Counted from the first letter of the stretch, positions 18,502 through 28,572 are shown. The stretch is DNA of 50,230 nucleotides from Pseudomonadota bacterium (GCA_021777765.1 JAJYDF010000024.1:1-50230); one strand, 5' to 3'. A program made the numbers and translations. The notes: a model not told the origin generated them from the sequence alone.

Positions 18502-19656
18502 GTGTCTGAATTGAGCGATATAAATCAAAATGCTGTAATTAAAGTCATTGGTATCGGTGGCGGTGGTGGTAATGCTTTAGACTACATGATCACTGAAAAA
18601 ATTAAAGATGTAGATACCATCTGTGCAAATACTGATGAACAAGCCCTCAAAAATTCAAAAGCACGTGTCCATTTACAATTAGGTCGAAATACCACCAAAG
18701 GCTTAGGCGCTGGCGCCAATCCAGAAGTCGGCCGTTCAGCTGCGGAAGCGGATAAACAACATATCCAAGAAGCCTTACAAGGCGCGGACATGGTATTCAT
18801 CACTGCAGGTATGGGTGGTGGCACAGGTACAGGTGCAGCTCCTGTTGTTGCGCAACTTGCTAAAGAAATGGGTATATTAACTGTTGCGGTAGTCACCAAG
18901 CCCTTCTCATTTGAAGGCCGTAAACGCATGCTGGTCGCTGATGAAGGTATTAAAACATTATCTCAATCCGTTGATTCATTAATTACCATTCCTAATAACA
19001 AACTACTGAGCGTATTAGGCAAAAATGTGACCTTATTGAATGCCTTTAAAGCCGCTAATAATGTGTTATTAGGTGCAGTTCAAGGTATTGCTGAATTAAT
19101 CACCCGTCCCGGCTTAATTAACGTTGACTTTGCAGACGTGCGTACCGTGATGTCTGAAATGGGTATGGCTATGATGGGTACTGGTGTCGCTACTGGTGAA
19201 AACAGAGCGCGCATCGCTGCAGAAGCGGCTATTGCCAGCCCTTTACTAGAAGACGTCGACCTCTCTGGCGCCAAAGGTATCTTAGTTAACATCACCGCTG
19301 GCATGGATATGTCCATTGGTGAATTTGAAGAAGTCGGTGATTCTATTAAATCTTTTGCTTCTGAAGATGCTACTGTTGTGGTGGGTACCGTAATTGATCC
19401 TGATATGAGTGATGAATTACGTGTCACTGTTGTTGTCACCGGTTTGGGCAGACCTAATGCCACAGGCGATGCAGGAAAAATTACCACGACTTCTGCTATC
19501 AATAACCGTGTTGAAAATGCATTTGATTATCAAAAATTGGATCGACCAACCATCTTACGTAAACAAAATAATAATACTAAACAACCAACAGAACCTTTGC
19601 AGGATATAGAATATCTCGATATCCCTGCCTTCTTACGTCGACAAGGCGAAGAGTAA
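18502..19656 (+). CDS. ftsZ: Cell division GTPase FtsZ
   Basis: The bacterial tubulin homologue that polymerises into the division ring. The 384 residues start with GTG after GGAG. The tubulin signature GGGTGTG is at residues 105-111. The T7 loop and [11 protein letters not shown] are present. The extreme C-terminus carries the conserved peptide DIPAFLRRQ that binds FtsA and ZipA. A strong intrinsic terminator follows at 19684, separating ftsZ from lpxC. Confidence 0.98.
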   Translation: MSELSDINQNAVIKVIGIGGGGGNALDYMITEKIKDVDTICANTDEQALKNSKARVHLQLGRNTTKGLGAGANPEVGRSAAEADKQHIQEALQGADMVFITAGMGGGTGTGAAPVVAQLAKEMGILTVAVVTKPFSFEGRKRMLVADEGIKTLSQSVDSLITIPNNKLLSVLGKNVTLLNAFKAANNVLLGAVQGIAELITRPGLINVDFADVRTVMSEMGMAMMGTGVATGENRARIAAEAAIASPLLEDVDLSGAKGILVNITAGMDMSIGEFEEVGDSIKSFASEDATVVVGTVIDPDMSDELRVTVVVTGLGRPNATGDAGKITTTSAINNRVENAFDYQKLDRPTILRKQNNNTKQPTEPLQDIEYLDIPAFLRRQGEE

Positions 19657-19683
19657 ATTATCAATAATGAATAGTATGCGATT

Positions 19684-19736
19684 AAAAAAAGCACGCTAAA
19701 ATTCAACATATTTGTTGAGTTTGTCGTGCTTTTTTA
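19684..19736 (+). terminator. Intrinsic terminator after ftsZ
   Basis: The arms AAAAAAAGCACG and CGTGCTTTTTT enclose a second inverted repeat (TTCAACA...TGTTGAG), and the right arm ends in a T-run. It should stop ftsZ transcription and, being AT-tailed on both sides, could also work in reverse. Confidence 0.85.
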
Positions 19737-19787
19737 TTTTTAAAAAAATTTTAATTTAATTAATTTATTTAATTAGGAACCATCAAC

Positions 19788-20714
19788 ATGCTACAACGTA
19801 CTTTAAAAAACTCCATCAAAGCCACAGGCGTTACTTTACATGGTGGTGAAAAAGCAGTGTTATCTTTGCGTCCAGCACCAGTGAATACCGGCATCGTTTT
19901 TTGTAGAAGTGATTTAGTTCCACCCGTTTATATTCCTGCAAAAGCGGAATGCGTTGGCGATACCACCCTTTCAACGTGTTTAATGAAAGATGGCGTACGT
20001 ATCTCCACAGTTGAGCATTTATTATCCGCTATGGCTGGCCTAGGTATCGATAATGCTTATATTGATGTGACAGCCGCTGAAATTCCCATCATGGATGGTA
20101 GCGCGGGTCCTTTTGTATTTTTGATCCAATCTGCTGGCATTGAAGAACAACCTGCCTTGAAAAAATTCATTCGTGTTAAACGTAAAATCGTTGTCAAAGA
20201 CGAAGAAAAATGGGCCTGCTTCGAACCTTTTGATGGTTTTAAAGTTTCATTCACTATTGATTTCAAAAACCCTGTATTTCAATCCAAACCACAACACGCT
20301 ACTTTAGATTTTTCCAGCACTTCTTATGTCAAAGAAGTAAGTCGTGCACGAACATTTGGCTTTATGTCTGAATATGAATGGTTACGTGAACGTAAATTAG
20401 CGTTAGGCGCGAGTTTAGATAATGCCATCGTTATCGATGATTATCGCGTCGTAAATGAAGATGGTTTGCGCTATGACGATGAATTCGTCAAACATAAAAT
20501 CCTCGATGCGATTGGTGATGTTTATTTATTAGGCTGCGGTTTAATTGGACATTTTGAAGGATATAAATCGGGTCATGCATTAAATAATCGTTTATTACGC
20601 GAATTATTAGCAGATGAATCTGCTTGGGAATATGTCACTTTTGAAGAAAAAGATGGAAAAGTGCCAGTGAATTATTTAAAACCTTCAGTTGCTATTGTTG
20701 GAACTAATGGATAA
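19788..20714 (+). CDS. lpxC: UDP-3-O-acyl-N-acetylglucosamine deacetylase
   Basis: A zinc amidase that commits UDP-3-O-acyl-GlcNAc to lipid A synthesis in the cytoplasm. The 308 residues match the family. Zinc ligands are visible: His77 (TVEHLLSAM), and His236 and Asp240 in [10 protein letters not shown]. The catalytic-region histidine is His263 (SGHALNN). The lipid-binding [15 protein letters not shown] segment and VSRARTFGF are present. AGGA precedes the ATG. Its place after ftsZ is conserved in gammaproteobacteria. Confidence 0.98.
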   Translation: MLQRTLKNSIKATGVTLHGGEKAVLSLRPAPVNTGIVFCRSDLVPPVYIPAKAECVGDTTLSTCLMKDGVRISTVEHLLSAMAGLGIDNAYIDVTAAEIPIMDGSAGPFVFLIQSAGIEEQPALKKFIRVKRKIVVKDEEKWACFEPFDGFKVSFTIDFKNPVFQSKPQHATLDFSSTSYVKEVSRARTFGFMSEYEWLRERKLALGASLDNAIVIDDYRVVNEDGLRYDDEFVKHKILDAIGDVYLLGCGLIGHFEGYKSGHALNNRLLRELLADESAWEYVTFEEKDGKVPVNYLKPSVAIVGTNG

Positions 20715-20792
20715 TTAATTCGATTTAAAATTAAGTCATCGCAATCCAGGTTAACATATTAGATTAGCCTGGATATTAGTAAAGGTAATAAT

Positions 20793-21131
20793 ATGAACAC
20801 TGTTTTATTTTGTATCCCACTAAAAAATGGCTGTTTAAATCAATATCAAGCTTTTGCCAAGCAAACTACCCAAAGAGATGAAGAATATAAAGATATGCTG
20901 CTGCGTTATGATATTCATTGCGCTAAAGTCTGGCATAAAAATATCAATGACCGAGATTATGTATTTGTTTATCACGAAGTCGGTGAAAAATTTCGCGAAA
21001 AAATGACGGGCTGGGATACATCAACTCATCCATTTGATAAATGGTTTAGAGAAAATATGATGGCAGTTTACGATATTGAAAATGCAGCAGGGATGCAAGA
21101 ACCGCAACAGCTTGTTGATTTTAAGACCTAA
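20793..21131 (+). CDS. Small ferredoxin-fold-like protein, possible DUF6176
   Basis: A 112-residue cytoplasmic protein without signal peptide. It resembles small dimeric alpha/beta-barrel proteins of the rhamnose-mutarotase/DUF6176 type: a beta strand (VLFCIPLKNG), a helix ending in RDEEYKDMLLRYDI, a strand with KVWHK, then YVFVYHEV and a C-terminal helix with HPFDKWFRENM. AAAGG precedes the ATG. The assignment is from general pattern only. It lies alone after lpxC, and the following 211 bp show nothing recognisable. Confidence 0.65.
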   Translation: MNTVLFCIPLKNGCLNQYQAFAKQTTQRDEEYKDMLLRYDIHCAKVWHKNINDRDYVFVYHEVGEKFREKMTGWDTSTHPFDKWFRENMMAVYDIENAAGMQEPQQLVDFKT

Positions 21132-21342
21132 TGACAATTTAATTAAATACCCCAAAAGAATAAAACTACTTTGATTATGGACTCTCCCCCATACACAATA
21201 CCTTTTAAAACAATCAACCACCTATTAGGATATATTCATATTTATAAACTCTTAGTATTAAAAATACTAAATTAAAGCTTGTTAATTGCACTATTCCTTA
21301 ATAGCTCATAAATTAATGCAAATCACAGCAATATAATCCTTA

Positions 21343-23631
21343 TCAAAATAAATTATAAATAGGTTTTTGGCTATTAGACATTAATATATCTTTCATGTCT
21401 TTCATCTCATCTTCATCCAGCTTCCTTCGCTTTAACTCAGCCAGCATTGCTCGTGTAGGAAGTGATGATAAATCATTAGCAATATTATCATTCGATTGCG
21501 AACGTTTTGCGAAAACTCCTTGTGAATTTACAGCAGAAACACTTAATTGCATGCTGTCTCCTCTGCGTGGCTGACTATTTTGATGCATTAAGTTAGAAAA
21601 TTCAGCAAATATTGCTGTTGCTTGCTCTTTTATTTTTTCAAAAGAATTAAATATAGCCCATTTTATCATGTTAGGATTTGATAATGCGGTAAGTAATGAC
21701 ATACCTTGTAATGCACGATCTGGCGATTTAATTTCTGATAATTCAATCAATTGATCGAGCTTAAATTGCAAAATGAATTTACCGACAATATCTGCGTCAA
21801 TTGCATTTAATTCATTGATGAAATCAGGTAAGTTTAATATCTTGTAAAAATTTAACCATGTATTATTAAAAAAATCAGTATATTCAGGATAGTAATCTTC
21901 TTTCCATTTCGATTGCCGTCTTGAAATATCTAAAAGATCCTTATAATTTTGATGTAACAACCAATCAATAACATCATCACTCAGTTTATTGAAAAAATTT
22001 GCAATTAATGCAAAACGCTCAACACATTCCTCTGGTTTGCCCAGTTTATCGGCAAATCCATCAATTTTTTCCAAAAGAACAATAAATAATTGCTTTAAAA
22101 AACGGTTATCAAATAAATCAATTAATTTAATATATTGTAATGTTACAGCATATTTCGGTAAACAACTAACATAATATAAAGCCACTCGAAATCGTGGGAA
22201 ATTTAGAGGACCATTATCCTTACGGTTTGGAACAACGGGATCTTTAGTTAAAAGCTTAATAAGCTTTATAATACTATTAATTGTGGTGCTATCCCGCAAA
22301 TAAAGTTCATATATATTGTTAACTGTACAAAATTCGGGTTCTATTTGCCATACATCAAAAAATTCATCATCTTTGTCTACAAGATCGATATGATAAGATA
22401 ATTCTTTTAGTTGATTAAGGGATTTGACAAATTGTGGATCAATATAACGGTTAAATACATCCTGATATTGATCAATATGTTTATTATAATTAACTATAAA
22501 CATATAAAATTCCGCATCATCAAAAATATCAATCAATGCTCTTAAATCAGTTAATTTAGTTTTTGATTGCATGAAAGAAATCTTACTAATAAAATCATAG
22601 CGATCAAATAATTCTAAGTTTGGACTCTCTATATCTTTAGCAGTTAAACATTTTAAGTCTTCGAAGGTAAAGTTAACAATACAGTAATTATTATATTCAT
22701 CTAATATACCATTTATTTGTGGTAACTTTGATAACGCATCTAATTTGCAAGGTTCATTTGGTGGCAATTTATTTAGAAGACGTAATAAATCAAGCAATGT
22801 TATAGAATCTGGCATCATTTTTACCAAAGTATCAAACGCTGCCAATTCTATTTCACCAGACCTACAGAATAATCTTTGTAATATTAATTTATTATATTCT
22901 TTCTTTAATTCCACAAAACTTTCTTTAACAGCCCGGTAGTATGGAATTATTTTTATCGCATTAATATCGATGTTACGCTTTCCATCAACTGTTAAACATT
23001 TTTTTATTTTAGAATCAAATCTTAAAATACATTCTTCTACTAAAGAAACAAAAAATATACTTTTATTGTGTACTGAATTTTTCAGTAAAAGAACATGTAC
23101 AATATGTGAAATATTTAGTTTGTTGTTATGATTATGTATCAATAATTGATGTAATAATATTACATTCTGCTTATCAATTAACTGTCTTTGATCAATGTAT
23201 TTCTGCTTGTTACTTAACTTATCATCACTTTCCTCTAATTCACTAATAGTAAGTAAATGAAAAGACATTCCCGTCACTTTCGTCATGGCATTGTAAAATT
23301 CTTCCTTATCATCACTTATCATAATAAGTAAATAATCAATTAAATTCTCTAATGTCATTTCAAAATTTTTAAACACACTACTCTCTGGTAACACAAACTC
23401 TTTTGTAGCAGTTAAAATTCTGTTTTTTAATTCAGTAATGACGGATTGTTTAAAGTGATCATTATAAGCATCAATTTGTAAAGGTGTTGGATTCATTAAT
23501 AAAGACAGCTGCTCAGTGTCTGTAGAAGATGTACTATTAAGCAAAATGAGAAATTTAGCTATATCTACAAGAGCTCTATCATCATATTGGTCAAAGGAAG
23601 GAATACTATTTTCAAATGGATCTATGTTCAT
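21343..23631 (-). CDS. Large helical protein of unknown function, candidate effector
   Basis: I do not recognise the family. The product is 762 residues from the ATG at 23631, which is preceded by TTGGTGG; an upstream in-frame start four codons earlier is less likely. The protein is acidic, Leu/Ile/Asp/Asn-rich and apparently all-helical, with no signal peptide, membrane helix or catalytic motif I can see. The last 75 residues are different: a Ser/Asn-rich linker, then KRRKLDEDEMKDMKDILMS close to the end. That acidic patch resembles the E-block of Dot/Icm substrates. It stands alone between lpxC and the suf operon. A Legionellales-type effector is a reasonable guess only. Confidence 0.72.
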   Translation of the reverse strand: MNIDPFENSIPSFDQYDDRALVDIAKFLILLNSTSSTDTEQLSLLMNPTPLQIDAYNDHFKQSVITELKNRILTATKEFVLPESSVFKNFEMTLENLIDYLLIMISDDKEEFYNAMTKVTGMSFHLLTISELEESDDKLSNKQKYIDQRQLIDKQNVILLHQLLIHNHNNKLNISHIVHVLLLKNSVHNKSIFFVSLVEECILRFDSKIKKCLTVDGKRNIDINAIKIIPYYRAVKESFVELKKEYNKLILQRLFCRSGEIELAAFDTLVKMMPDSITLLDLLRLLNKLPPNEPCKLDALSKLPQINGILDEYNNYCIVNFTFEDLKCLTAKDIESPNLELFDRYDFISKISFMQSKTKLTDLRALIDIFDDAEFYMFIVNYNKHIDQYQDVFNRYIDPQFVKSLNQLKELSYHIDLVDKDDEFFDVWQIEPEFCTVNNIYELYLRDSTTINSIIKLIKLLTKDPVVPNRKDNGPLNFPRFRVALYYVSCLPKYAVTLQYIKLIDLFDNRFLKQLFIVLLEKIDGFADKLGKPEECVERFALIANFFNKLSDDVIDWLLHQNYKDLLDISRRQSKWKEDYYPEYTDFFNNTWLNFYKILNLPDFINELNAIDADIVGKFILQFKLDQLIELSEIKSPDRALQGMSLLTALSNPNMIKWAIFNSFEKIKEQATAIFAEFSNLMHQNSQPRRGDSMQLSVSAVNSQGVFAKRSQSNDNIANDLSSLPTRAMLAELKRRKLDEDEMKDMKDILMSNSQKPIYNLF

Positions 23632-23848
23632 TGTTACCACCAAATTTTATTAAAATATCTTACCGTTAGAAAGACTTGTAATACTTCCAGTAAATATTAG
23701 AAATTTGGGTATTATATCATAAAAATAGTGATATAGACATGATGTGCGTTTACATCTATAGAGTATTAGCGGGAAAATTAACGATTTATAAAGATAAGAG
23801 TCATTAAATGTAAATTATTAAAGCTGGAAAACATGAAACTTCGTGCTT

Positions 23849-24166
23849 TTAAAACCCCGGATCAACATAAAATGAAATTGATCTTAATTGATATAATTTT
23901 CCATCTGAACGTAATGTTTGTAATAACTGAGGTAAACTAAAACGTAATTCTGTACTCCATGCTGCACTGGCTACTGCAATAACTAAAATGTCCTCGCGAT
24001 AATTCGCTACTTTTGTATAAGCGCGTAAATTTTCAGGCACGTAAAGTTGCCATAATTTTTGCAGAGATTCTATTTGATGTAATTTTTTAAAAATATCATT
24101 TAAGCCAGTTGTTTGATTTTTCACTAACTGCTCAAATAATTGTGGTTTTTGAGGGGTATTAGACAT
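23849..24166 (-). CDS. dciA: DUF721 protein, DciA-like helicase loader
   Basis: About 105 residues from the ATG at 24166. The central DUF721 fold is clear: LWQLYVPENLRAYTKV, then REDILVIAVASAAWSTELRF and LLQTLR. DciA proteins help load the replicative helicase DnaB in bacteria that lack DnaC; the identification rests on the DUF721 core. It is the last gene of the suf transcription unit, starting one base after the sufT stop, which suggests translational coupling. Confidence 0.75.
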   Translation of the reverse strand: MSNTPQKPQLFEQLVKNQTTGLNDIFKKLHQIESLQKLWQLYVPENLRAYTKVANYREDILVIAVASAAWSTELRFSLPQLLQTLRSDGKLYQLRSISFYVDPGF

Positions 24167-24167
24167 A

Positions 24168-24497
24168 TTAATCAAACATTCCCAATTGTAATTTCGCTGC
24201 CTCACTCATACGATCTTTGGTCCATTGTGGTTCCCAAATCAATTCAACTTTAGCATCAGTAACACCAGGCACATTTCTTACTGCTTCTTCTACTGTACCA
24301 GGAAATGTTTGTGCAACAGGACATCCAGGTGCCGTTAATGTCATATCTACTTTTACATTGCCAGCGGCATCAATCTCAATTTTATAAATTAAGCCTAAAT
24401 CATAAATATTCACGGGAATTTCTGGATCAAAAATAGTGCGTAATACCCCGATGATATCTGTTTCAAGTTGTTGTTGATCAAATTTTCCGATAGACAT
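24168..24497 (-). CDS. sufT: SUF-associated MIP18/DUF59 protein SufT-like
   Basis: A 109-residue protein of the DUF59/MIP18 family that helps Fe-S cluster maturation. Visible hallmarks are FDPEIPVNIYDLGLIY and DMTLTAPGCPVAQTFPG with the conserved cysteine, followed by VELIWEPQWTKDRMSEAA. Members encoded in suf operons are called SufT or YitW. The gene lies between sufU and dciA. Cofactor transfer itself is inferred from the family. Confidence 0.9.
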   Translation of the reverse strand: MSIGKFDQQQLETDIIGVLRTIFDPEIPVNIYDLGLIYKIEIDAAGNVKVDMTLTAPGCPVAQTFPGTVEEAVRNVPGVTDAKVELIWEPQWTKDRMSEAAKLQLGMFD

Positions 24498-24560
24498 ATT
24501 TGCACCATTTAAATTGATTATCCCTATTAAATTATAGATCTGACTTTTTCCAATTAATTA

Positions 24561-25010
24561 TCATTCTGTGGAAACAATCTTTGACGCATCATGCAATGCG
24601 GCTTCTAAAGTATGCCATGCCAATGTGGCACATTTAACTCGGGTAGGAAATTCTTTTACGCCAGATAATACAGATAATTTTCTCAAATTTTCGGTAATAG
24701 GAGCATCATCTTTTGTTAACATCAAATGAAAATCATTGAAAATTTTATCTGCCTCATCAATCGTTTTATTTTTAATATTCTCTGTCATTAATGACGCTGA
24801 TGCAGTTGAAATTGCACAACCTGCACCTTCAAAACTAGCATCTTTGATAATATTATTTTCAATAATTAAATAGAGCGATAATTTATCACCACATAAAGGA
24901 TTAAATCCTTCTGCTTTATGATTTGCTTTTTCTAAAGGATGATAATTACGTGGGCTACGGTTATGATCAATTATTACTTCTTGATAAAGTTCGCGTAAAT
25001 TCTCATTCAT
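24561..25010 (-). CDS. sufU: Fe-S assembly scaffold/sulfur acceptor SufU
   Basis: A 149-residue NifU/IscU-like protein. It receives sulfur from SufS in SUF systems that lack SufE, and no sufE is present here. The three conserved cysteines are in PLCGDKL, GAGCAIS and VKCATLAW; the opening YQEVIIDHNRSPRN is typical. Its ATG overlaps the sufS TGA in an ATGA arrangement, so translation is probably coupled. Confidence 0.93.
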   Translation of the reverse strand: MNENLRELYQEVIIDHNRSPRNYHPLEKANHKAEGFNPLCGDKLSLYLIIENNIIKDASFEGAGCAISTASASLMTENIKNKTIDEADKIFNDFHLMLTKDDAPITENLRKLSVLSGVKEFPTRVKCATLAWHTLEAALHDASKIVSTE

Positions 25011-26281
25011 ACATGAAATACCTGTTTAACTTGTTTAATCGCTGCAACTAATTTATCAATTTCTTCTGCGGTATTATAAAAAGCAAATGAAGCACGTGCT
25101 GTTGCGGCTAGACCTAATCTTTCCATTAATGGCATTGTGCAATGATGTCCTGCGCGTATCGCTACACCATATTGATCTAATATGGTGCCAATATCATGTG
25201 CATGAATTCCTTCGATAATAAATGAAATAATGCTTGCTTTGTGTTTTGCTGTGCCTATTATTTGCAAGCCAGGAATTTTAATTAATTGCTCTGTCGCATA
25301 TAACAATAATTGATGTTCATAATTTTCAATGGCAGACATGCCAATTTGATTAATATAATCAATTGCAACGCCTAATCCGATAACGCCTGCAATATGTTGT
25401 GTGCCTGCTTCAAATTTATAAGGCAGTGGTTTATAGGTAGTTTTAGTAAATGTCACCTGATTAATCATATCGCCACCACCATGATAAGGTGGCATTTCAT
25501 TTAATAATTTGGCTTTTCCATATAAAACACCGATACCGGTTGGCGCAAATAATTTATGTCCAGAAATCGTGTAAAAATCGCAATCCAAATCTTGTACATC
25601 GATTGCCATATGTGCTGAAGATTGTGCACCGTCAATTAATACGGGAATATTTTTTTGATGCGCAGTGTGAATAATTTCTTTAATAGGATTAATTGTACCT
25701 AATGCATTTGATACATGGACCATTGCAATTAATCGTATGCGATCATTTATTAATTTTATAAATTCCTCTATTAATAATTCACCGGTATCATTTATGGGCG
25801 CTATGCGTAAAATTGCACCCGTTTGTTCACAAACAATTTGCCATGGCACAATATTGGAATGATGCTCCATCGTAGTAATAATAATCTCATCACCCGCTTG
25901 CAACTTTGCTCGACCATAAGATTGAGCTACTAAATTAATCGCTTCAGTTGTGCCTCTCACAAAAATAATTTCTTCTGAATTTTTTGCATTGATAAATTTT
26001 CTGACTTTTTCACGCGCAGTTTCAAATGATTGTGTTGCTTTTTCACTGAGGGTATGAACACCGCGGTGAATATTGGCATTTTGTTTTGCGTAATAATTAT
26101 TTATTGCTTCAATAACAGAGCGTGGTTTTTGTGAAGTTGCGGCATTATCTAAATAAACAAGAGGAACACCATGGACATTTTCCTGCAAAATAGGAAAGTC
26201 TTGGCGTAGACGATTTACATCTGCTTCTGTAAGCGATAACGTGTTAATTACAGTTTTTTGTTGCATCAATTTTATATTCAT
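25007..26281 (-). CDS. sufS: Cysteine desulfurase SufS
   Basis: A PLP enzyme that takes sulfur from cysteine and passes it to SufU for Fe-S clusters. Motifs: DFPILQENVHG..LVYLDNAATSQKP at the start, TTMEHHSNIVPWQ, DGAQSSAHM, the Schiff-base lysine in ISGHKLFAPTG, and the active cysteine in RAGHHCTMPL. The frame is open up to 26356, but codons there translate an R2 repeat. The chosen ATG (26281, 424 residues) lies outside the element; 26302 and 26266 are alternatives. The repeat separates it from sufD by about 115 bp, an unusually wide gap inside this operon. Confidence 0.95.
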   Translation of the reverse strand: MNIKLMQQKTVINTLSLTEADVNRLRQDFPILQENVHGVPLVYLDNAATSQKPRSVIEAINNYYAKQNANIHRGVHTLSEKATQSFETAREKVRKFINAKNSEEIIFVRGTTEAINLVAQSYGRAKLQAGDEIIITTMEHHSNIVPWQIVCEQTGAILRIAPINDTGELLIEEFIKLINDRIRLIAMVHVSNALGTINPIKEIIHTAHQKNIPVLIDGAQSSAHMAIDVQDLDCDFYTISGHKLFAPTGIGVLYGKAKLLNEMPPYHGGGDMINQVTFTKTTYKPLPYKFEAGTQHIAGVIGLGVAIDYINQIGMSAIENYEHQLLLYATEQLIKIPGLQIIGTAKHKASIISFIIEGIHAHDIGTILDQYGVAIRAGHHCTMPLMERLGLAATARASFAFYNTAEEIDKLVAAIKQVKQVFHV

Positions 26282-26304
26282 AAAATTACCATTTTTAATC
26301 ATAA

Positions 26305-26422
26305 TGTAGCCTGGGTGGAGCGAAGCGTAACCCGGGTTGCGCCTTAAAATTAACATTTTGAAAAGTAATATTAAATTTATTCATTCTTAATATATTTATT
26401 CGTTTGCTTCACCCAGGCTACA
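26305..26422. repeat. R2 MITE-like element overlapping the sufD 3' end
   Basis: TGTAGCCTGGGTGGAGCGAAGCGTAACCCGGGTTGCGCC opens the element (shown here as contiguous terminal repeat plus the central palindrome, 26305-26343), and GCTTCACCCAGGCTACA closes it at 26406-26422. It sits between sufD and sufS and supplies the last codons of sufD. Confidence 0.85.
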
Positions 26423-27739
26423 TTCATTCGACATCAATTCCTGCAAATGCGCCTTAACAAATTCATTCGCCATTCTATCCAAAACCGTTTGCGCAAATGC
26501 GCCAATTAATAAATTACGTGCAATCGCCCGTGGTATTCCTCGTGATTTTAAATAAAATAAAGCCTCTTCATCTAACTGCCCTACCGTAGCACCATGCGCA
26601 CACTTCACTTCATTCGCATAAATTTCTAATTGTGGTTTAGTATCAATTTCTGCTTCTTTTGATAATAATAAATTATGATTTTCTTGCTGTGCATCTGTCT
26701 GTTGTGCATCTTTCTCAACAAATACTTTGCCATTAAAAACAGCACGTGCTTGATCAGCAATAATACCGCGGAAAAATTCTTTGCTCGTTCCATGAGATTT
26801 TAAATGTTCAATTACCGTATGATGATCAACATGTTGCTTTTGCTGCGCCATATAAAGGCCATTTAATTCGCAACTCGCACCTTTATCAGCTAATGAAATC
26901 ACAAAATCACTGCGCACTAATTTTCCACCTAATGAAAAAGAATTAGCGGTAACGTGACTGTCACGTTGTAATTGCGCGTATGTCGTTCCGATATGAAAAC
27001 CCTGTTTACTCTCATGTTGAATTTTTACATATTCCAATTTGGCTTGTGGATTAACAACTAATTCTGTAATGGCATTAGTCAAATAATCCCCCTCATCATT
27101 TAACGAGGCATAAATTTCAATCACATTAGCTTGAGCAAATTCATCAAGTACAATTAAATTTCGTGGTTGATTTAATTCGGCTTGCTTAATATTTGTGTGT
27201 AGAAACAATAATTGTATTGGTTTATCTAATAAAGTGTTTTTGGGAACGTAGATAGTTGCGCCTTCATTGATAAATGCTGAATTTAATGTGGTAAAACCAT
27301 GTTGTTGAGGTGGTAGTGTTGACGATAAGTATTTCTCAATGATTTGCGCATTATTTTGTAATGTCGATGATATATTTTCTATTACTACATTCTGAGGTAA
27401 TTGTTCTAGACGTGATAATTCCCTGTTAAAAACACCATCCAAGAATACTAAATAATGACTCGCTAAATTTTGAATTAAAAATTGTTGCACTTGTTCTTGA
27501 GTAATATTAGGCGTTTTTGTATTAATTAAATCAAATTGTTTGTTAGAAATAATATCGACATTAGTATATTTCCACTCTTCAAGATGTGTAGTAGGAAAAC
27601 CATTTATTTTAAAATTTTCTAATGATGATTGTCTTATTTTATTTAACCAAGGCAATTGAGAACCAGGCAAATCGCTTTGCTTTTGCCGTATTTCATTGTA
27701 GTAATAATCTTTTGTATTAAATGATTGTGTGTTTTGCAT
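26396..27739 (-). CDS. sufD: SufBCD complex subunit SufD
   Basis: The scaffold partner of SufB and SufC in Fe-S assembly. It is about 447 residues from the ATG at 27739; a TTG four codons earlier is possible. N-terminal signature: PTTHLEEWKYTNV. The beta-helix core and the C-terminal VKCAHGATVGQLDEEALFYLKSRG with the family's Cys-x-His are present. The last residues (CSLGEANE) are read from the terminal repeat of an R2 element, so the original C-terminus has been replaced or extended. Confidence 0.95.
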   Translation of the reverse strand: MQNTQSFNTKDYYYNEIRQKQSDLPGSQLPWLNKIRQSSLENFKINGFPTTHLEEWKYTNVDIISNKQFDLINTKTPNITQEQVQQFLIQNLASHYLVFLDGVFNRELSRLEQLPQNVVIENISSTLQNNAQIIEKYLSSTLPPQQHGFTTLNSAFINEGATIYVPKNTLLDKPIQLLFLHTNIKQAELNQPRNLIVLDEFAQANVIEIYASLNDEGDYLTNAITELVVNPQAKLEYVKIQHESKQGFHIGTTYAQLQRDSHVTANSFSLGGKLVRSDFVISLADKGASCELNGLYMAQQKQHVDHHTVIEHLKSHGTSKEFFRGIIADQARAVFNGKVFVEKDAQQTDAQQENHNLLLSKEAEIDTKPQLEIYANEVKCAHGATVGQLDEEALFYLKSRGIPRAIARNLLIGAFAQTVLDRMANEFVKAHLQELMSNECSLGEANE

Positions 27740-27783
27740 ATCTATTCTCAATTAATTATTTCAATACCATCGTATATATTTTT

Positions 27784-27813
27784 GGTGGATAACGGCCTGC
27801 GGCCTAATCCACC
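27784..27813. repeat. Palindrome in the sufC-sufD gap
   Basis: GGTGGAT...ATCCACC arms enclose GGCCTGCGGCC, followed by CTACA. The inverted repeat lies in the roughly 90-bp spacer between sufC and sufD. It looks like another small REP-type element and could modulate read-through in the operon. No T-run follows it on the minus strand. Confidence 0.65.
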
Positions 27814-27828
27814 CTACATTTACTTTAT

Positions 27829-28572
27829 CTATACATTTATCCAACCATAACCTTTTTCTTCAATTTCTAAAGCCAATTCTCTTTCACCCGATTTAATTAT
27901 TTTCCCGCCTGCTAATACATGCACAAAATCCGGCACAATATGATGTAATAATCGTTGATAATGCGTAACCATCACAATCGCTCTCTCAGAACTACGCAAC
28001 GTATTCACACCTTTCGCTACGATTCTCATCGCATCTATATCTAGTCCAGAATCTGTTTCATCCATAATGGCTAATTTGGGTTCTAACATTAACATCTGCA
28101 ATATTTCATTGCGTTTTTTCTCACCACCAGAAAAACCTTCATTCACTGATCGGTAAACTAAATCCTGATCCATCTCGACTAATTTCATTTTTTCTTTGGC
28201 TTGATTTAAAAAATCCATCGCATCAAATTCAGATAAACCATTTGCTTTACGTTGCGCATTTACCGCAGCACGTAAAAAATTAATATCGCTTACACCAGGA
28301 ATTTCAACTGGATACTGAAAAGCTAAAAATACACCCAAATGTGAACGCTCTTCAGGTGATTTATCTATCAAATTATTACCATTATAAATAATCTCACCGG
28401 ATGTAATTTCATAACCTTCTCTACCCGCTAAAACATTTGCTAATGTGCTTTTACCAGAACCATTAGGCCCCATAATTGCATGCACTTCACCAGCATTTAT
28501 TTGTAAATTAATGCCTTTTAAGATTTCTTTATTTTCTACTGATACATGCAAATTTTTAATTGTTAACATCAT
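27829..28572 (-). CDS. sufC: SUF system ATPase SufC
   Basis: An ABC-type cytoplasmic ATPase of the SufBCD scaffold. The 247 residues have Walker A GPNGSGKST, Q-loop FLAFQYPVEIPGV, signature FSGGEKKRNEI, and Walker B LAIMDETDSGLDIDA (typical of SufC rather than a transporter). The ATG overlaps the sufB stop by one base (TAATG), so the two are translationally coupled. Confidence 0.97.
   Translation of the reverse strand: MMLTIKNLHVSVENKEILKGINLQINAGEVHAIMGPNGSGKSTLANVLAGREGYEITSGEIIYNGNNLIDKSPEERSHLGVFLAFQYPVEIPGVSDINFLRAAVNAQRKANGLSEFDAMDFLNQAKEKMKLVEMDQDLVYRSVNEGFSGGEKKRNEILQMLMLEPKLAIMDETDSGLDIDAMRIVAKGVNTLRSSERAIVMVTHYQRLLHHIVPDFVHVLAGGKIIKSGERELALEIEEKGYGWINV

Noticed and set aside
18582..19502. 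Long open frames on the minus strand opposite ftsZ
   Set aside because: Shadow frames created by codon bias of ftsZ; no ribosome-binding site and low-complexity composition.
21132..21342. Possible RNA gene after the lpxC-linked small protein
   Set aside because: No tRNA cloverleaf, no consistent stem structure and no terminator. Only AT-rich sequence.
26282..26356. N-terminal extension of SufS up to 26356
   Set aside because: These codons mostly translate the R2 element, and SufS homologues start close to the DFPIL motif.
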